A stretch of DNA of 64,000 nucleotides, from positions 4,618,148 to 4,682,147 of the forward strand of contig CP051228.1 of NCBI GenBank assembly GCA_017792345.1, given 5' to 3'. Source of the stretch: Mesoflavibacter sp. Lineage in GTDB: Bacteria; Pseudomonadota; Alphaproteobacteria; UBA8366; Aestuariispiraceae. The translations under genes were made by a program, and so were the position numbers. Below the pieces are notes generated by a model. That model had not been told where the DNA came from and did no database searches. It was given only the letters and a program-made list of their open reading frames with translations. Of the stretch, positions 25,802-34,291 are shown in pieces. Position 1 is the stretch's first letter. Each line of letters opens with the position of its first letter.

Positions 25802-25833
25802 AAAAAGCTCCCGCAAATGCGGGAGCTTTTTTT
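25802..25833. terminator. Bidirectional intrinsic terminator between nrdA and the ornithine aminotransferase gene
   Basis: Perfect 8-bp stem GCTCCCGC / GCGGGAGC with AAAT loop, flanked by AAAAA and TTTTTTT, so it can terminate on both strands. It lies 27 bp after the nrdA stop. Confidence 0.92.
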
Positions 25834-25835
25834 GC

Positions 25836-25911
25836 GCTCCTGCGAAAGCAGGAGCCTTCGGCGGTCCGCCGCCAATGTCGGATTAGAGACGGTTCCTGCT
25901 TTCGCAGGAAC
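25836..25911. repeat. Inverted pair of REP-like palindromes
   Basis: GCTCCTGC-GAAA-GCAGGAGC (25836-25855) and GTTCCTGC-TTTC-GCAGGAAC (25892-25911) are two hairpins in opposite orientation, separated by 36 bp that contain a smaller GGCGG/CCGCC inverted repeat. The architecture resembles REP/BIME elements that occur in 3' intergenic regions. It lies between two converging genes. Confidence 0.6.
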
Positions 25912-25924
25912 ACATCCCAGAACC

Positions 25925-27133
25925 TTAGCCCGTCAGAACGGAATTGATCCGTTCCAGGGCCCAATCGACTTCGTCACGGCTGACGGTCAGCGGCGGGGCG
26001 AAGCGGATCGTGTGTTCATGGGTCTCTTTAGCGAGCACGCCCTTGTCCTTGAGCCCGTAACAGTATTTGCGAGCGCCTCCGGCCTCCGGATGAAACTCGA
26101 CCGCCAGCATCAGGCCGCGGCCGCGAACTTCCTTGATCGCGTTGTTGCGGATGCCCTTCAGTTCTTCCAGGAAATAGGCGCCCTGTTTCTCGGAGTTCTC
26201 GATCATGCCCTCTTCGACCAGGACCTTCAGCGCCTCGCGCGCGATCGCGCAGGCCAGCGGGTTGCCGCCGAACGTGCTGCCATGCTGGCCAGGCTGCAGA
26301 ACGCCCAGAACCTCGGAATTCGAAAGCACGGCCGAGATCGGGTAGAACCCGCCGGACAGCGCCTTGCCGACGAGGGTCAGATCCGCCTCTACGCCTTCAT
26401 GTTCCTCGGCCAGCAGTTTGCCGGTCCGGCCCAGCCCGGTCTGAATTTCATCCAGGATCAGGGTGACATTGTGCCGGGTGCAAAGCTCCCGCGCCGCCCG
26501 CAGATACCCGTTCGGCGGGATGATCACCCCGGCCTCGCCCTGGATCGGCTCGACCAGGAAGGCGACGGTATTCGGCGTGATCGCCGCTTCCAGCGCCTCT
26601 GCATCGCCAAAGGGAACGACCTTGAAGCCCGGCGCGAAGGGGCCGAAATTCTTGCGCGCGCTGGGATCGGTCGAGAAACCGACGATGCTGAGCGTACGGC
26701 CGTGGAAGTTGTCGCGGCAGACGATGATCTCCGCCTTGTCCTCCGGCACGCCCTTCACTTCATAGCCCCATTTGCGCACGCATTTGATCGCGCTCTCGAC
26801 CGCCTCGGCGCCGCTGTTCATCGGTAGGACTTTCGACGAGTTGGTCAGCGCGCAAATCTCTTCATAGAAGGGCGCAAGCTGGTCATTGCGGAAGGCGCGC
26901 GACGTCAGGGTCAGTTTGCTGGCCTGTTCCATCATCGCCTTGAAGATGCGCGGATGGCAGTGGCCCTGGTTGACCGCCGAATAAGCGGCCAGACAATCGA
27001 GATATTTCTTTCCGTCGACATCCCAGACCCAGCAGCCCTCCCCCTTCGTCAGGATGACGTCGAGCGGCTTGTAGTTATGGGCGCCGAGTTCGGATTCGAC
27101 GGCGAGGAAATCGGTGGAGGCGATGGCGTTCAT
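25925..27133 (-). CDS. rocD: Ornithine aminotransferase
   Basis: This class III PLP aminotransferase converts ornithine and 2-oxoglutarate to glutamate-5-semialdehyde and glutamate. The 402-residue product has the PLP-binding [17 protein letters not shown] and the Schiff-base lysine in [19 protein letters not shown]-terminal [20 protein letters not shown] is characteristic of RocD rather than of acetylornithine transaminases. It follows the arginase gene by 13 bp on the same strand, and together they form the arginine to ornithine to glutamate-semialdehyde route. A divergent Lrp-type gene upstream of arginase is the probable regulator. Confidence 0.94.
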   Translation of the reverse strand: MNAIASTDFLAVESELGAHNYKPLDVILTKGEGCWVWDVDGKKYLDCLAAYSAVNQGHCHPRIFKAMMEQASKLTLTSRAFRNDQLAPFYEEICALTNSSKVLPMNSGAEAVESAIKCVRKWGYEVKGVPEDKAEIIVCRDNFHGRTLSIVGFSTDPSARKNFGPFAPGFKVVPFGDAEALEAAITPNTVAFLVEPIQGEAGVIIPPNGYLRAARELCTRHNVTLILDEIQTGLGRTGKLLAEEHEGVEADLTLVGKALSGGFYPISAVLSNSEVLGVLQPGQHGSTFGGNPLACAIAREALKVLVEEGMIENSEKQGAYFLEELKGIRNNAIKEVRGRGLMLAVEFHPEAGGARKYCYGLKDKGVLAKETHEHTIRFAPPLTVSRDEVDWALERINSVLTG

Positions 27134-27146
27134 GGCTTTAGCTTTC

Positions 27147-28109
27147 TCAAAGTGCCGCGTCGTGGCGGCTGAGGATCTGTTGGCCGAACAGGCTCTCGAC
27201 GAGTTCGACGGTCAGGTTCGCCGTCGCGTTCTTCACGTCGTAGGCGGGGTTCAATTCCATCAGATCCAGGGATTTCATCAGGCCGCTGTCATGGATCATC
27301 TCCATGCACAATTGGGCTTCGCGATAGGTGGGGCCGCCCGGAACGGTCGTTCCGACGCCGGGTGCAATGGACGGGTCCAGGAAATCGACATCGAAGCTGA
27401 CATGGACATGGCCCCCCAACGCGGCCAATCGGTCCAGCGCCTCGTTCATGGTCTGGCGCATGCCGTTCTCGTCGATGCGGCGCATGTCGTGAACTTCCAT
27501 GCCCGACGCGACGACCAGTTTCTTTTCGATCGCATCGACGGACCGGATGCCGACCTGAACCACCCGTTTCGGGTTCAGGAACGGTTTCGACGGTCCCAGC
27601 CCGGTCAGACCGTCCGGTCCGTGCCCGGCGGCCACCGCCAGGGGCATGCCGTGAATGTTGCCGCTGGGAGAGACATCGGCCGTGTTGTAGTCGGCATGGG
27701 CGTCCAGCCACAGTACGGAATATTCCTCGCCCCGTTCCGCGCAATAATGCGCCAGACCGGCCAGCGAGCCGATCGCCAGGCAATGATCCCCGCCCAGCAG
27801 GATCGGCATCTTGCCGTCCTTCAGAATGCCGTGGACCCCATCCCGCACAGCCGCACACCAGGCGATCACTTCCGGCAGATGGCGGTAGCCGTCGACCGGG
27901 GGAAGGTCCGGATTTACCGGCCCATGCAGATTGCCGCGATCCTCGACCGAACAGCCCATTCGCTGAAGCGCCTGCATCAGCCCGGCGACCCGCAGGGCTT
28001 CCGGCCCCATCGATCCGCCCCGATGGCCGGCACCAATGTCGCTCGGCGCGCCGATCAACGCGACGTCCGGCTTCTTCACAGTAGATTCTGTTGCGATGGC
28101 GATGGTCAT
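27147..28109 (-). CDS. rocF: Arginase
   Basis: Arginase hydrolyses arginine to ornithine and urea using a binuclear Mn centre. The 320-residue ureohydrolase has all metal motifs: [22 protein letters not shown] and [38 protein letters not shown] at the N-terminus and [19 protein letters not shown] near the end fit true arginases more than agmatinases. The ATG was preferred to a TTG one codon earlier. First gene of the arginase-ornithine aminotransferase operon, with a half-site array in the divergent promoter region. Confidence 0.95.
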   Translation of the reverse strand: MTIAIATESTVKKPDVALIGAPSDIGAGHRGGSMGPEALRVAGLMQALQRMGCSVEDRGNLHGPVNPDLPPVDGYRHLPEVIAWCAAVRDGVHGILKDGKMPILLGGDHCLAIGSLAGLAHYCAERGEEYSVLWLDAHADYNTADVSPSGNIHGMPLAVAAGHGPDGLTGLGPSKPFLNPKRVVQVGIRSVDAIEKKLVVASGMEVHDMRRIDENGMRQTMNEALDRLAALGGHVHVSFDVDFLDPSIAPGVGTTVPGGPTYREAQLCMEMIHDSGLMKSLDLMELNPAYDVKNATANLTVELVESLFGQQILSRHDAAL

Positions 28110-28146
28110 CAAAGAGCCCTCTATTGCGGAATTTCATGGATTATGC

Positions 28147-28203
28147 CAGAAAGCCGTCAGAATTTCCCATTTATCTGACCTGGGCATTCGGCAGAATCTG
28201 CCG
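28147..28203. promoter_or_regulatory. Phased CAGA/TCTG half-site array, candidate Lrp-type operator
   Basis: The 126-bp divergent region contains CAGA at 28147 and 28158, TCTG at 28174, and the 15-bp perfect palindrome CGGCAGAATCTGCCG (28189-28203). GTCAGA (28156-28161) and TCTGAC (28174-28179) form an inverted repeat with a 12-bp gap. Multiple phased half-sites are typical for Lrp/AsnC octamers. It ends 32 bp before the Lrp-gene ATG. Confidence 0.6.
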
Positions 28204-28235
28204 CTGACACCCCGCCTGACGAAAGGTTCTCCGGC

Positions 28236-28718
28236 ATGGCGCTAGACCGCATCGACCGAAAGATCGTGATGGAGATTCAACGCGATGGCCGGATCAGCAA
28301 TCAGGCCCTCGCCGACCGGATCGGCCTGTCGCCGAGCCCGTGTCTTCAACGGTTCCGGCGGTTGGAAAAGGACGGGGTCATCGGCCCCTTCTATGCCCAG
28401 GTCGATCTGGACCGCCTATGCCCCAATGTCATGGTTCTGACGACGGTCAGCCTGGACACGGCCGGGCATGAGGACTACCGCGCCTTCGAAACACTGGTCG
28501 CCGGCATCCCGGAAATCATTCAATGCTTCAAGGTCAGCGGCGATTTCGACTATCTGCTGTGGTTCGTCTGTCGCAGCGTCGCCGACTATCACCGGATCAG
28601 CGAGAAGCAGATCGAGGACGGCCCGGCGAAGGTCCGCATCGCCAGTCATGTCGTCCTCGACCGGACCAAGGACTTCAAAGGAATGCCGTTGGAAAGCCTG
28701 TTGGCCGGCGCAAGCTAG
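28236..28718 (+). CDS. Lrp/AsnC family transcriptional regulator (likely arginine/ornithine responsive)
   Basis: This 160-residue regulator has the N-terminal AsnC-type helix-turn-helix (LDRIDRKIVMEIQRDGRISN, ALADRIGLSPSPCLQRFRRL) and a C-terminal RAM ligand domain with VSGDFDYLLWFVCRSVADY. It is divergent from the arginase-ornithine aminotransferase operon, the classical layout for an activator that responds to arginine or ornithine (as for PutR or BkdR on their targets). Autoregulation through the half-site array between the genes is plausible. The ligand is inferred from context only. Confidence 0.9.
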   Translation: MALDRIDRKIVMEIQRDGRISNQALADRIGLSPSPCLQRFRRLEKDGVIGPFYAQVDLDRLCPNVMVLTTVSLDTAGHEDYRAFETLVAGIPEIIQCFKVSGDFDYLLWFVCRSVADYHRISEKQIEDGPAKVRIASHVVLDRTKDFKGMPLESLLAGAS

Positions 28719-28719
28719 A

Positions 28720-29877
28720 TCACAGGACGGACAGCGCCTGGTTCAGATCCGCGATCAGATCGTCGGCGCGCTCGATCCCCGCCGACACCCGGATCAGGTT
28801 GTCCGGGGTCTCGGTCACGATGCCATGCTCCGACGTCTTGCGGTGCTCGATCAGGCTTTCAACGCCGCCCAGCGACGTCGCCGGCTTCAGCAGGCGGCAG
28901 GCCAGGACCAGCTTGATCGCCTCTTCCTTGCCGCCGCGCGGTTGGAAGGACAGCATGCCGCCGAACCCGCCCTGCATCTGCGCCGCCGCGACCGCATGGC
29001 CGGGATCGTCCTGCAGGCCGGGATAGCGCACGGTCTCGACTTTCGGATGGTCCTTCAGGAATTGGGCGAGCTTAATCGCATTTTCGCATTGGCGTTCCAC
29101 CCGCAGATACAGCGTGCGCATGCCGCGGATCAGCAGATAGGCTTCCATCGCGCCCAGCATCGGTCCCGCGAATTTGCGATGGGCGACGATGCGTTCCCAG
29201 AGCGGGGATTTCTCACGGCAGGCAAGCATGCCCGCCAATACGTCGGAATGACCCGCCAGATACTTGGTGGCCGCGTGACAGACCAGATCCGCTCCCAGCT
29301 CCAGCGGCCGGGTCAGAACGGGCGTTGCGCAGGTGGAATCGACGCCCAGCGCCGCGCCGCCGTCATGGGCGATCCTCGCGGCCTGGGCGATGTCGATGAC
29401 GGACCACATCGGATTGGCCGGCGTCTCGATCCAAACCAGCTTCGTCTTGCCGGGCTGCATCGCCGCCTTCAGCGCCGCCAGGTCGTTGTTGGGGAAGAAG
29501 GAATAGCTGATGCCGCGCGCCTCGGCGAAATGTTCCAGCCAGGCGATGACACCATGATAGACGGTGCGGGCACACACGACATGATCGCCCGCCTGAAGCG
29601 CATGGAAGGCGGCGGTGCAGGCAGCCATCCCCGACCCGAAACTCAGCGCCGCATCGGCACCTTCCAGCGCACACAGCAGGGCTTCGGCATGTGCGGCGGT
29701 CGGACAATCCGGACGGATATAGACATTATCCCGCGGCCCGTAATCGTCGCGCCGGGTGAAGGTCGTCGCGAATTGAACCGGCGGCACGACGGCGCCCGTG
29801 CTCTCGTCTTCCCAGCCCAGCGCCTGCGCGGCCAGCGTTTCCGGCGACAGGGAATTTGCGCCCTTGCGATCGGTCAT
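28720..29877 (-). CDS. metC: Cystathionine beta-lyase (PLP, Cys/Met metabolism family)
   Basis: This 385-residue enzyme cleaves cystathionine to homocysteine, pyruvate and ammonia. The PLP lysine is in VCHAATKYLAGHSDVLAG. Other family marks are ALSFGSGMAACTAAFHAL, the tyrosine in VYHGVI that binds PLP phosphate, and WIETPANPMWSVIDI. The C-terminal SLGGVESLIEHR substrate-carboxylate loop is present. The gene stands between the convergent Lrp-family gene (1 bp gap) and a divergent DUF1330 gene. A cystathionine gamma-synthase or -lyase cannot be excluded, since the family members differ subtly. Confidence 0.88.
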   Translation of the reverse strand: MTDRKGANSLSPETLAAQALGWEDESTGAVVPPVQFATTFTRRDDYGPRDNVYIRPDCPTAAHAEALLCALEGADAALSFGSGMAACTAAFHALQAGDHVVCARTVYHGVIAWLEHFAEARGISYSFFPNNDLAALKAAMQPGKTKLVWIETPANPMWSVIDIAQAARIAHDGGAALGVDSTCATPVLTRPLELGADLVCHAATKYLAGHSDVLAGMLACREKSPLWERIVAHRKFAGPMLGAMEAYLLIRGMRTLYLRVERQCENAIKLAQFLKDHPKVETVRYPGLQDDPGHAVAAAQMQGGFGGMLSFQPRGGKEEAIKLVLACRLLKPATSLGGVESLIEHRKTSEHGIVTETPDNLIRVSAGIERADDLIADLNQALSVL

Positions 29878-29996
29878 TGCGGGGTCTCCCGGTAAAGAAT
29901 GGCGGTCCGGCCGGAATTCGGATTGCCCTTCCGGCGGAATGGAGGCGACACTGCCCCTGCACCACAGGCAAGGTCAAATCAAAAGGGAGGTCCACC

Positions 29997-30302
29997 GTGA
30001 AGGCCTATTTCATCGCGAACATCACCGTCACCAACCCGGAAGCCTTCAAGGAATATCAGGTCGCCGTTCCGCCGACGATCGCGGCCTACGGCGGGCGTTA
30101 CCTGATCCGGGGCGGTGCGGCGGAGCAGGTCGAAGGCGATTGGATGCCGAACCGAATCGTCGTCCTGGAATTTCCCGATAAGGAAACCGCAAAAAAATGG
30201 TACAATTCCCCGGAGTATCAGAAGGTCCTGTCGGTCCGGCTGGCCAACGCCACAGGCTCTGCGATCCTGGTTGAAGGGATCGACCCAAGTGCCTTCGCCT
30301 GA
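29997..30302 (+). CDS. DUF1330 family protein
   Basis: This 101-residue protein belongs to the DUF1330 ferredoxin-like (dimeric alpha-beta barrel) family: KAYFIANITVTNPEAFKEY at the start, RYLIRGG in the middle and VVLEFPDKETAKKWYNSPEY near the end. Function in the family is unknown. GTG is the start: SD GGGAGG lies 7 nt upstream and homologues begin (M/V)KAYxIA. It is the first of three small plus-strand genes before the lipase gene. Confidence 0.9.
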   Translation: MKAYFIANITVTNPEAFKEYQVAVPPTIAAYGGRYLIRGGAAEQVEGDWMPNRIVVLEFPDKETAKKWYNSPEYQKVLSVRLANATGSAILVEGIDPSAFA

Positions 30303-30397
30303 CGGATCCGCGCCGCGTGGCCTAATCCGGTCGCGGCCTCTCCATCGTATTGGAAAGCGGGACCAACATGACGCAACCGACTTTTCAGGAGGTTCGA

Positions 30398-30592
30398 ATG
30401 TCGTATTTCGCTTTTGCCAATCTGAACGACCGCGACCTGCATGCGATCAAGGAGTTGGAAACCAAGCTGGGCCGCCCGCTGGTCGCGTTGAAAGAGGTCG
30501 AGATGGCGCCGGCCCAGTTGGACGAGAGTGCGCTGTCCCAGGTCCGGGACCTGGAAGGCAAGCTCGGCGTGGCCCTGGTCGCGGTTAACTGA
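30398..30592 (+). CDS. Small protein with an internal ~20-residue duplication
   Basis: This 64-residue protein of unknown function starts MSYFAFANLNDRDL. A strong SD AGGAGG lies just before this ATG, although the frame is open further upstream. Two repeats are visible: LHAIKELETKLGRPLVALKEVE and, 14 residues later, LSQVRDLEGKLGVALVAVN, sharing the pattern L..(I/V)(K/R)(E/D)LE.KLG..LVA. Both copies look like a short amphipathic helix followed by a strand. No signal or membrane segment is present. It lies 106 bp before the TerB-like gene. Confidence 0.7.
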   Translation: MSYFAFANLNDRDLHAIKELETKLGRPLVALKEVEMAPAQLDESALSQVRDLEGKLGVALVAVN

Positions 30593-30698
30593 ACGGCGCC
30601 ACGGGCCGGATCGTTTGGGGGCATCCTTGCGTCCCCCTTGTGCCGGGCTGTGCCTCGGATATGATCGGGGCCGTCTTGGTGAAGGGAGATTGTCGGTT

Positions 30699-31124
30699 AT
30701 GTTCCTGAATGAATTGTCCGATCCGCAAAAGAAAATGTTCATGGCCCTCGCCAAGCGCATGGTCCTCGCGGATTGGCGGCTGGAGGAGCATGAGAAGGCC
30801 GCGATCGAACGGGTTGAGGCCGAGTTGGGACAGTCCCTGGCCGTCGACCCGAAAGACCTGATGACCAATGACAATTTGTCCGTCCTGGACACGCCGCGCG
30901 CCAAGCGGATCGTGCTGTACGAATTGCTGGTCCTGGCCCAGGCCGATCTGAAAATCGACGCATCCGAACGCCACGTCTTCGACGACCTGGCGGACGAGTT
31001 GAAGATCAGCCAGGACCATATGGATCAGTTGGAAGTGCTGTCCGCCGACGGCTATTCCCTGATGCTGGTGAACGCGGCGGACGGTGCCCACCGCGCCAGC
31101 GTCAACGAAATCCTCGACGCCTAA
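30699..31124 (+). CDS. TerB-like helical protein
   Basis: This 141-residue all-helical protein resembles the TerB/DjlA-like tellurite-resistance fold: MFMALAKRMVLADWRLEEHE has the early helix with acidic residues, and LVLAQADLKIDASERHVFDD the second helical pair with a D-x-x-x-x-x-E metal-like pattern. The SD GAAGGGAGA precedes the ATG. The function of such stand-alone TerB-like proteins is unknown, and no other ter genes are present, so tellurite resistance is not implied. Confidence 0.65.
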   Translation: MFLNELSDPQKKMFMALAKRMVLADWRLEEHEKAAIERVEAELGQSLAVDPKDLMTNDNLSVLDTPRAKRIVLYELLVLAQADLKIDASERHVFDDLADELKISQDHMDQLEVLSADGYSLMLVNAADGAHRASVNEILDA

Positions 31125-31132
31125 GAACCAAG

Positions 31133-32365
31133 TCAGTCACCCGGAATTTTCGGCAGCCCGACAGTCAGTACCAGCCCCTCCAGATAGGCGGCGATGTGCT
31201 GATGGAGCATTTCCGGTACAAAGCCAATCAGCGAGTCGGGGTGGCTGGTCGCCGTCCCCTTCAACATCGATCCCGGTAGTGTCCAGTACGCCATACCCGA
31301 TGCTTGAGCCCGGTTCATTGCCGGATTGACGATCGCGTCGACACCGGCCGGATCGGGATCGGTTGGGTCCTTTTTGTAAAGTCCCGCTATGGACGGCATC
31401 ATCGGGGATTGATTGCCGTCGTAATCCGAATGCTGAGTCAGCGCCCAGGCATGAGGCACGACATCCAGAGAATTCCATATCCGCGCGTTTAGGAGCTGAT
31501 AGCCCGTTCCGGAACCGCCCAGCGGATTGGCCGGCGCCAGCTTCTCCGCGTACCATGTGACGATGGCCTGATTCCCCGGGGTCGCCCCGGCAGTCGGATA
31601 AGCATAAATGCCCTTGCCGAACCGCGAGCATATCTCTTCCAGCCGCTCGACGGCATAAAGCGCCATCATTGGTGTCAGCGCCGCGGCGAGACTATGGCCG
31701 GCGAATACCAGCATGGACCCGTTTGCATCCCGGGACAGGTCTAACGACGCCAAAGCCTGCACGATCGTTTGTCCCGCGCCGGGCGCCCAGTTCGGCGCCA
31801 CGAGTTCCGTCCAGACATCGTGAAGGCCATGCGCCGTGGCGGCGGAGATGTATGGAAATCCGTCGTCGCCCGTCCCCGAAAGTTGCACCGCAAGGCTGGA
31901 AGGATCGGCCGAAGGGTCCAATTTCTGCCATTGGACGACACGGTTCACGTCGCCGTCCTGAACGAAAATATCGTCCATGGACGCCGGGTTGGTCGCCGCC
32001 ACGCCGACGACATAGATGGCGGGGCGGTTTGGATATGCGTTGTCGACTTGCTCACACCGGGCAATGAAAGCCGCGTTGGTCGCGTCATACAATCCAGTAT
32101 GTTTGATCGACGCGGTGGGATAGACCGCCGGCCCCCAAACCAACTGCCAATCGCCGATGCACGGGGGAACATCCGCCATGACCGACGACGGCTCCCATTT
32201 CTTGTCGCCGTCCGGCGTGCCCGCTCCGGTCATGTAATGGGACAGAATCCACGACAGTTTCTTTACCAGGACATCCCTATCGTCGTGGTCCGTCATGACC
32301 CGGTTGGCCAGCATCGACATCGAAAAAATGCGCTGATACGGATCGTATACCGGAAAACCGCCCAT
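31133..32365 (-). CDS. Class 3 lipase-like alpha/beta hydrolase
   Basis: This 410-residue protein carries the nucleophile elbow VFAGHSLAAALTPMMALYA (GHSLA, typical of class 3 lipases), followed by a KGIYAYPTAGATPGNQAI strand and the late segment WNSLDVVPHAW, where the catalytic Asp is expected. No signal peptide or transmembrane segment is visible. Base composition appears less GC-rich than in flanking genes. It converges on the TerB-like gene with an 8-bp gap, and no lipase chaperone is nearby. Substrate and localisation are unknown. Confidence 0.78.
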   Translation of the reverse strand: MGGFPVYDPYQRIFSMSMLANRVMTDHDDRDVLVKKLSWILSHYMTGAGTPDGDKKWEPSSVMADVPPCIGDWQLVWGPAVYPTASIKHTGLYDATNAAFIARCEQVDNAYPNRPAIYVVGVAATNPASMDDIFVQDGDVNRVVQWQKLDPSADPSSLAVQLSGTGDDGFPYISAATAHGLHDVWTELVAPNWAPGAGQTIVQALASLDLSRDANGSMLVFAGHSLAAALTPMMALYAVERLEEICSRFGKGIYAYPTAGATPGNQAIVTWYAEKLAPANPLGGSGTGYQLLNARIWNSLDVVPHAWALTQHSDYDGNQSPMMPSIAGLYKKDPTDPDPAGVDAIVNPAMNRAQASGMAYWTLPGSMLKGTATSHPDSLIGFVPEMLHQHIAAYLEGLVLTVGLPKIPGD

Positions 32366-32461
32366 TGCCGCTCTCCTGCCTGCGGTGATCGCCGAACCGC
32401 ATTGTGCAGAGCGCTACAATTTTTACTACCCAAAAGAGTCGTTAAGGTTAATATGCAATCA

Positions 32462-34150
32462 TTATGACGTTTCCGTTACGGGTTCCACATGTACCCGCGT
32501 TTCCGCGACCCGGAAGCGGCCGGCCACAAAGGCCGCATCCACGAGGGACGCGTTTGCCGCCGGGTTGGCGCCGCTGGCGTGATAGTCGCTGAAGGCCGCC
32601 GTCTGATTGACGAAGACGCCGCCGGTCAGATTGACGCTCAGCAGCACGCCTAGCTCCTCGCCCAGTCCTTCAGCCGCTTCCAGCACCGCCGGGCGGTCCG
32701 AATAGATGGCGGACGTGATTGCGCCCTTGGCGGCGACCGTCGAGCGCCAGGCCTCCAGCGCCCCGTCGATACCGTCGCAGGCGACGATGAAGGTGATCGG
32801 GCCGAACAGCTCGTTCTCGTACTTCTCGCGCTCGGCGGCGTCGATTTGCAGGATCAGGGGCGTATGCACCCGGGCGTCCGGGAAATCCGGATGATCGATC
32901 TTCTGGCTGTCCAACAGCACCTTACCCATCCCGCGCGCGCTTGCGATGCGGTCCGCCGTGGCCTCGGCCTGAATTGCGCCCAGGACGTGGACGGCGCGGG
33001 CCGGGTCGCTGTTGAACTTGCCGACCGCACCGGCGATGGCGGCCGCCGCCGCGTCGAAACTCATCGTCTCGCCGCCGACCTTAATTCCGTCGCGCGGGAT
33101 GAAGATATTCTGCGGCGTCGTGCACATCTGGCCGGAATAGAGCGACAGGGTGAAGGCCAAGTTGCGGCACATGCCCTTGAAATCGCTGAAATCGTCCACC
33201 ACGACGGCGTTCACCCCGGCCTTCTCCGTATAGACGGCGGCCTGACGGCAATTCTCTTCCAGCCACTCGCCGAATGCATTCGAACCGGTGAAGTCGACGA
33301 TCTTCACTTCCGGCCGCGTGCAAAGATCCTGTCCGACAGGGTTCGCCCGCGTGTCGGTCAGCAACAGCACCAGGTTCGGATCGAACCCGGCCTCGGACAG
33401 AACATCGCGCATGATCCGCGCCGAAATCGCCAGCGGCAGCACGGCCGTCGGATGCGGCTTGATAATGACCGGATTACCCGTCGCCAGGGACGCCATGATG
33501 CCCGGGTAACCGTTCCAGGTCGGGAAGGTCGAAACGCCGATCGTCACCGCGATGCCCTTCGGCATGATGCGGTACTTCTTGTCCAACAGCAGCGGCGGGT
33601 TCTTGCCTTGGGACTTCTCCCAACGAACGGCGCCCGGTATGGCGGACTGAAGCTGATAGGCTGTCGCAACCGCTTCAAGCCCCCGGTCCTGCGCGTGCGG
33701 ACCGCCGGCCTGGAACGCCATCATGAAGGCCTGCCCGGTGGTGTGCATCACCGCATGGGCCATCTCAAAACTGCGCTTGTTGATCCGGTGCAGGATTTCC
33801 AGGCAGACGCCCGCACGCACATCCGGCCCCGCGTCGCGCCAGGCCTTCGCCCCGGACCGGGAGGCCTTCATCGCCAAATCGACCGGCAGCAGCGGATAGG
33901 ACAGGTTCAAAGGAATGCCGTAAGGCGAGACTTCGTCCGACGCAACTTCGCCTTCCGAGGGATGACCGGGAAGATCAAACGCCTTGCCCAGATAGCCGTT
34001 GAATGCGGCTTCCCCATCGGCCGCGGCGGTTTCGCCATAGATCGACCCGCTGGCCCGTTCGGGATAGGGTGTCCAGTAATCCCGTTTCCGCATGGCGTCG
34101 AGCGCCTGAGTCAGCGTGTCGCGATGGGCGTCGAAAAAGCTGTTTGCCAT
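32462..34150 (-). CDS. paaN: Phenylacetic acid degradation protein PaaN (aldehyde dehydrogenase superfamily)
   Basis: This 562-residue aldehyde-dehydrogenase-like protein is typical of PaaN, thought to substitute for the ring-opening dehydrogenase function of PaaZ in bacteria that lack the fusion protein. Motifs include the substrate/NAD segment GVSTFPTWNGYPGIMASLAT, VDFTGSNAFGEWLEENC, and YSGQMCTTPQNIFIP, which holds the catalytic Cys. The start at MANSFFDAHRDTL is the family start. It is divergent from paaGIJKX across 141 bp holding a candidate PaaX operator. The ring epoxidase genes paaABCDE are not in this window. Confidence 0.9.
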   Translation of the reverse strand: MANSFFDAHRDTLTQALDAMRKRDYWTPYPERASGSIYGETAAADGEAAFNGYLGKAFDLPGHPSEGEVASDEVSPYGIPLNLSYPLLPVDLAMKASRSGAKAWRDAGPDVRAGVCLEILHRINKRSFEMAHAVMHTTGQAFMMAFQAGGPHAQDRGLEAVATAYQLQSAIPGAVRWEKSQGKNPPLLLDKKYRIMPKGIAVTIGVSTFPTWNGYPGIMASLATGNPVIIKPHPTAVLPLAISARIMRDVLSEAGFDPNLVLLLTDTRANPVGQDLCTRPEVKIVDFTGSNAFGEWLEENCRQAAVYTEKAGVNAVVVDDFSDFKGMCRNLAFTLSLYSGQMCTTPQNIFIPRDGIKVGGETMSFDAAAAAIAGAVGKFNSDPARAVHVLGAIQAEATADRIASARGMGKVLLDSQKIDHPDFPDARVHTPLILQIDAAEREKYENELFGPITFIVACDGIDGALEAWRSTVAAKGAITSAIYSDRPAVLEAAEGLGEELGVLLSVNLTGGVFVNQTAAFSDYHASGANPAANASLVDAAFVAGRFRVAETRVHVEPVTETS

Positions 34151-34203
34151 GCGTGGTCACTCCCGATTTATGGTTATGCGGCACCGGTTCCGGCGGCGCG
34201 ATG

Positions 34204-34242
34204 TGATACCAAATTCCTTGCGCGCTGTCTAATCTTGTATCA
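34204..34242. promoter_or_regulatory. Candidate PaaX operator between paaN and paaG
   Basis: TGATAC (34204-34209) and GTATCA (34237-34242) form a perfect inverted repeat with a 27-bp spacer, in the divergent promoter region. As I recall, PaaX of Escherichia coli recognises a TGATTC-N27-GAATCA-type arrangement, so arm sequence and spacing both agree closely. Confidence 0.6.
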
Positions 34243-34291
34243 TTTTGACCGCCAATCAATTCAGCCGAAACGGGCTCAGGGAGGCAGACGC

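Noticed and set aside
30699-31124. Tellurite-resistance function from the TerB-like protein
   Set aside because: A lone TerB-fold protein without terACDE partners does not support that phenotype.
32846-34291. Extension of paaG far upstream (a 746-residue product)
   Set aside because: The extra 480 residues are antisense to paaN; the crotonase family start and the GGGAGG site define the ATG at 34292.
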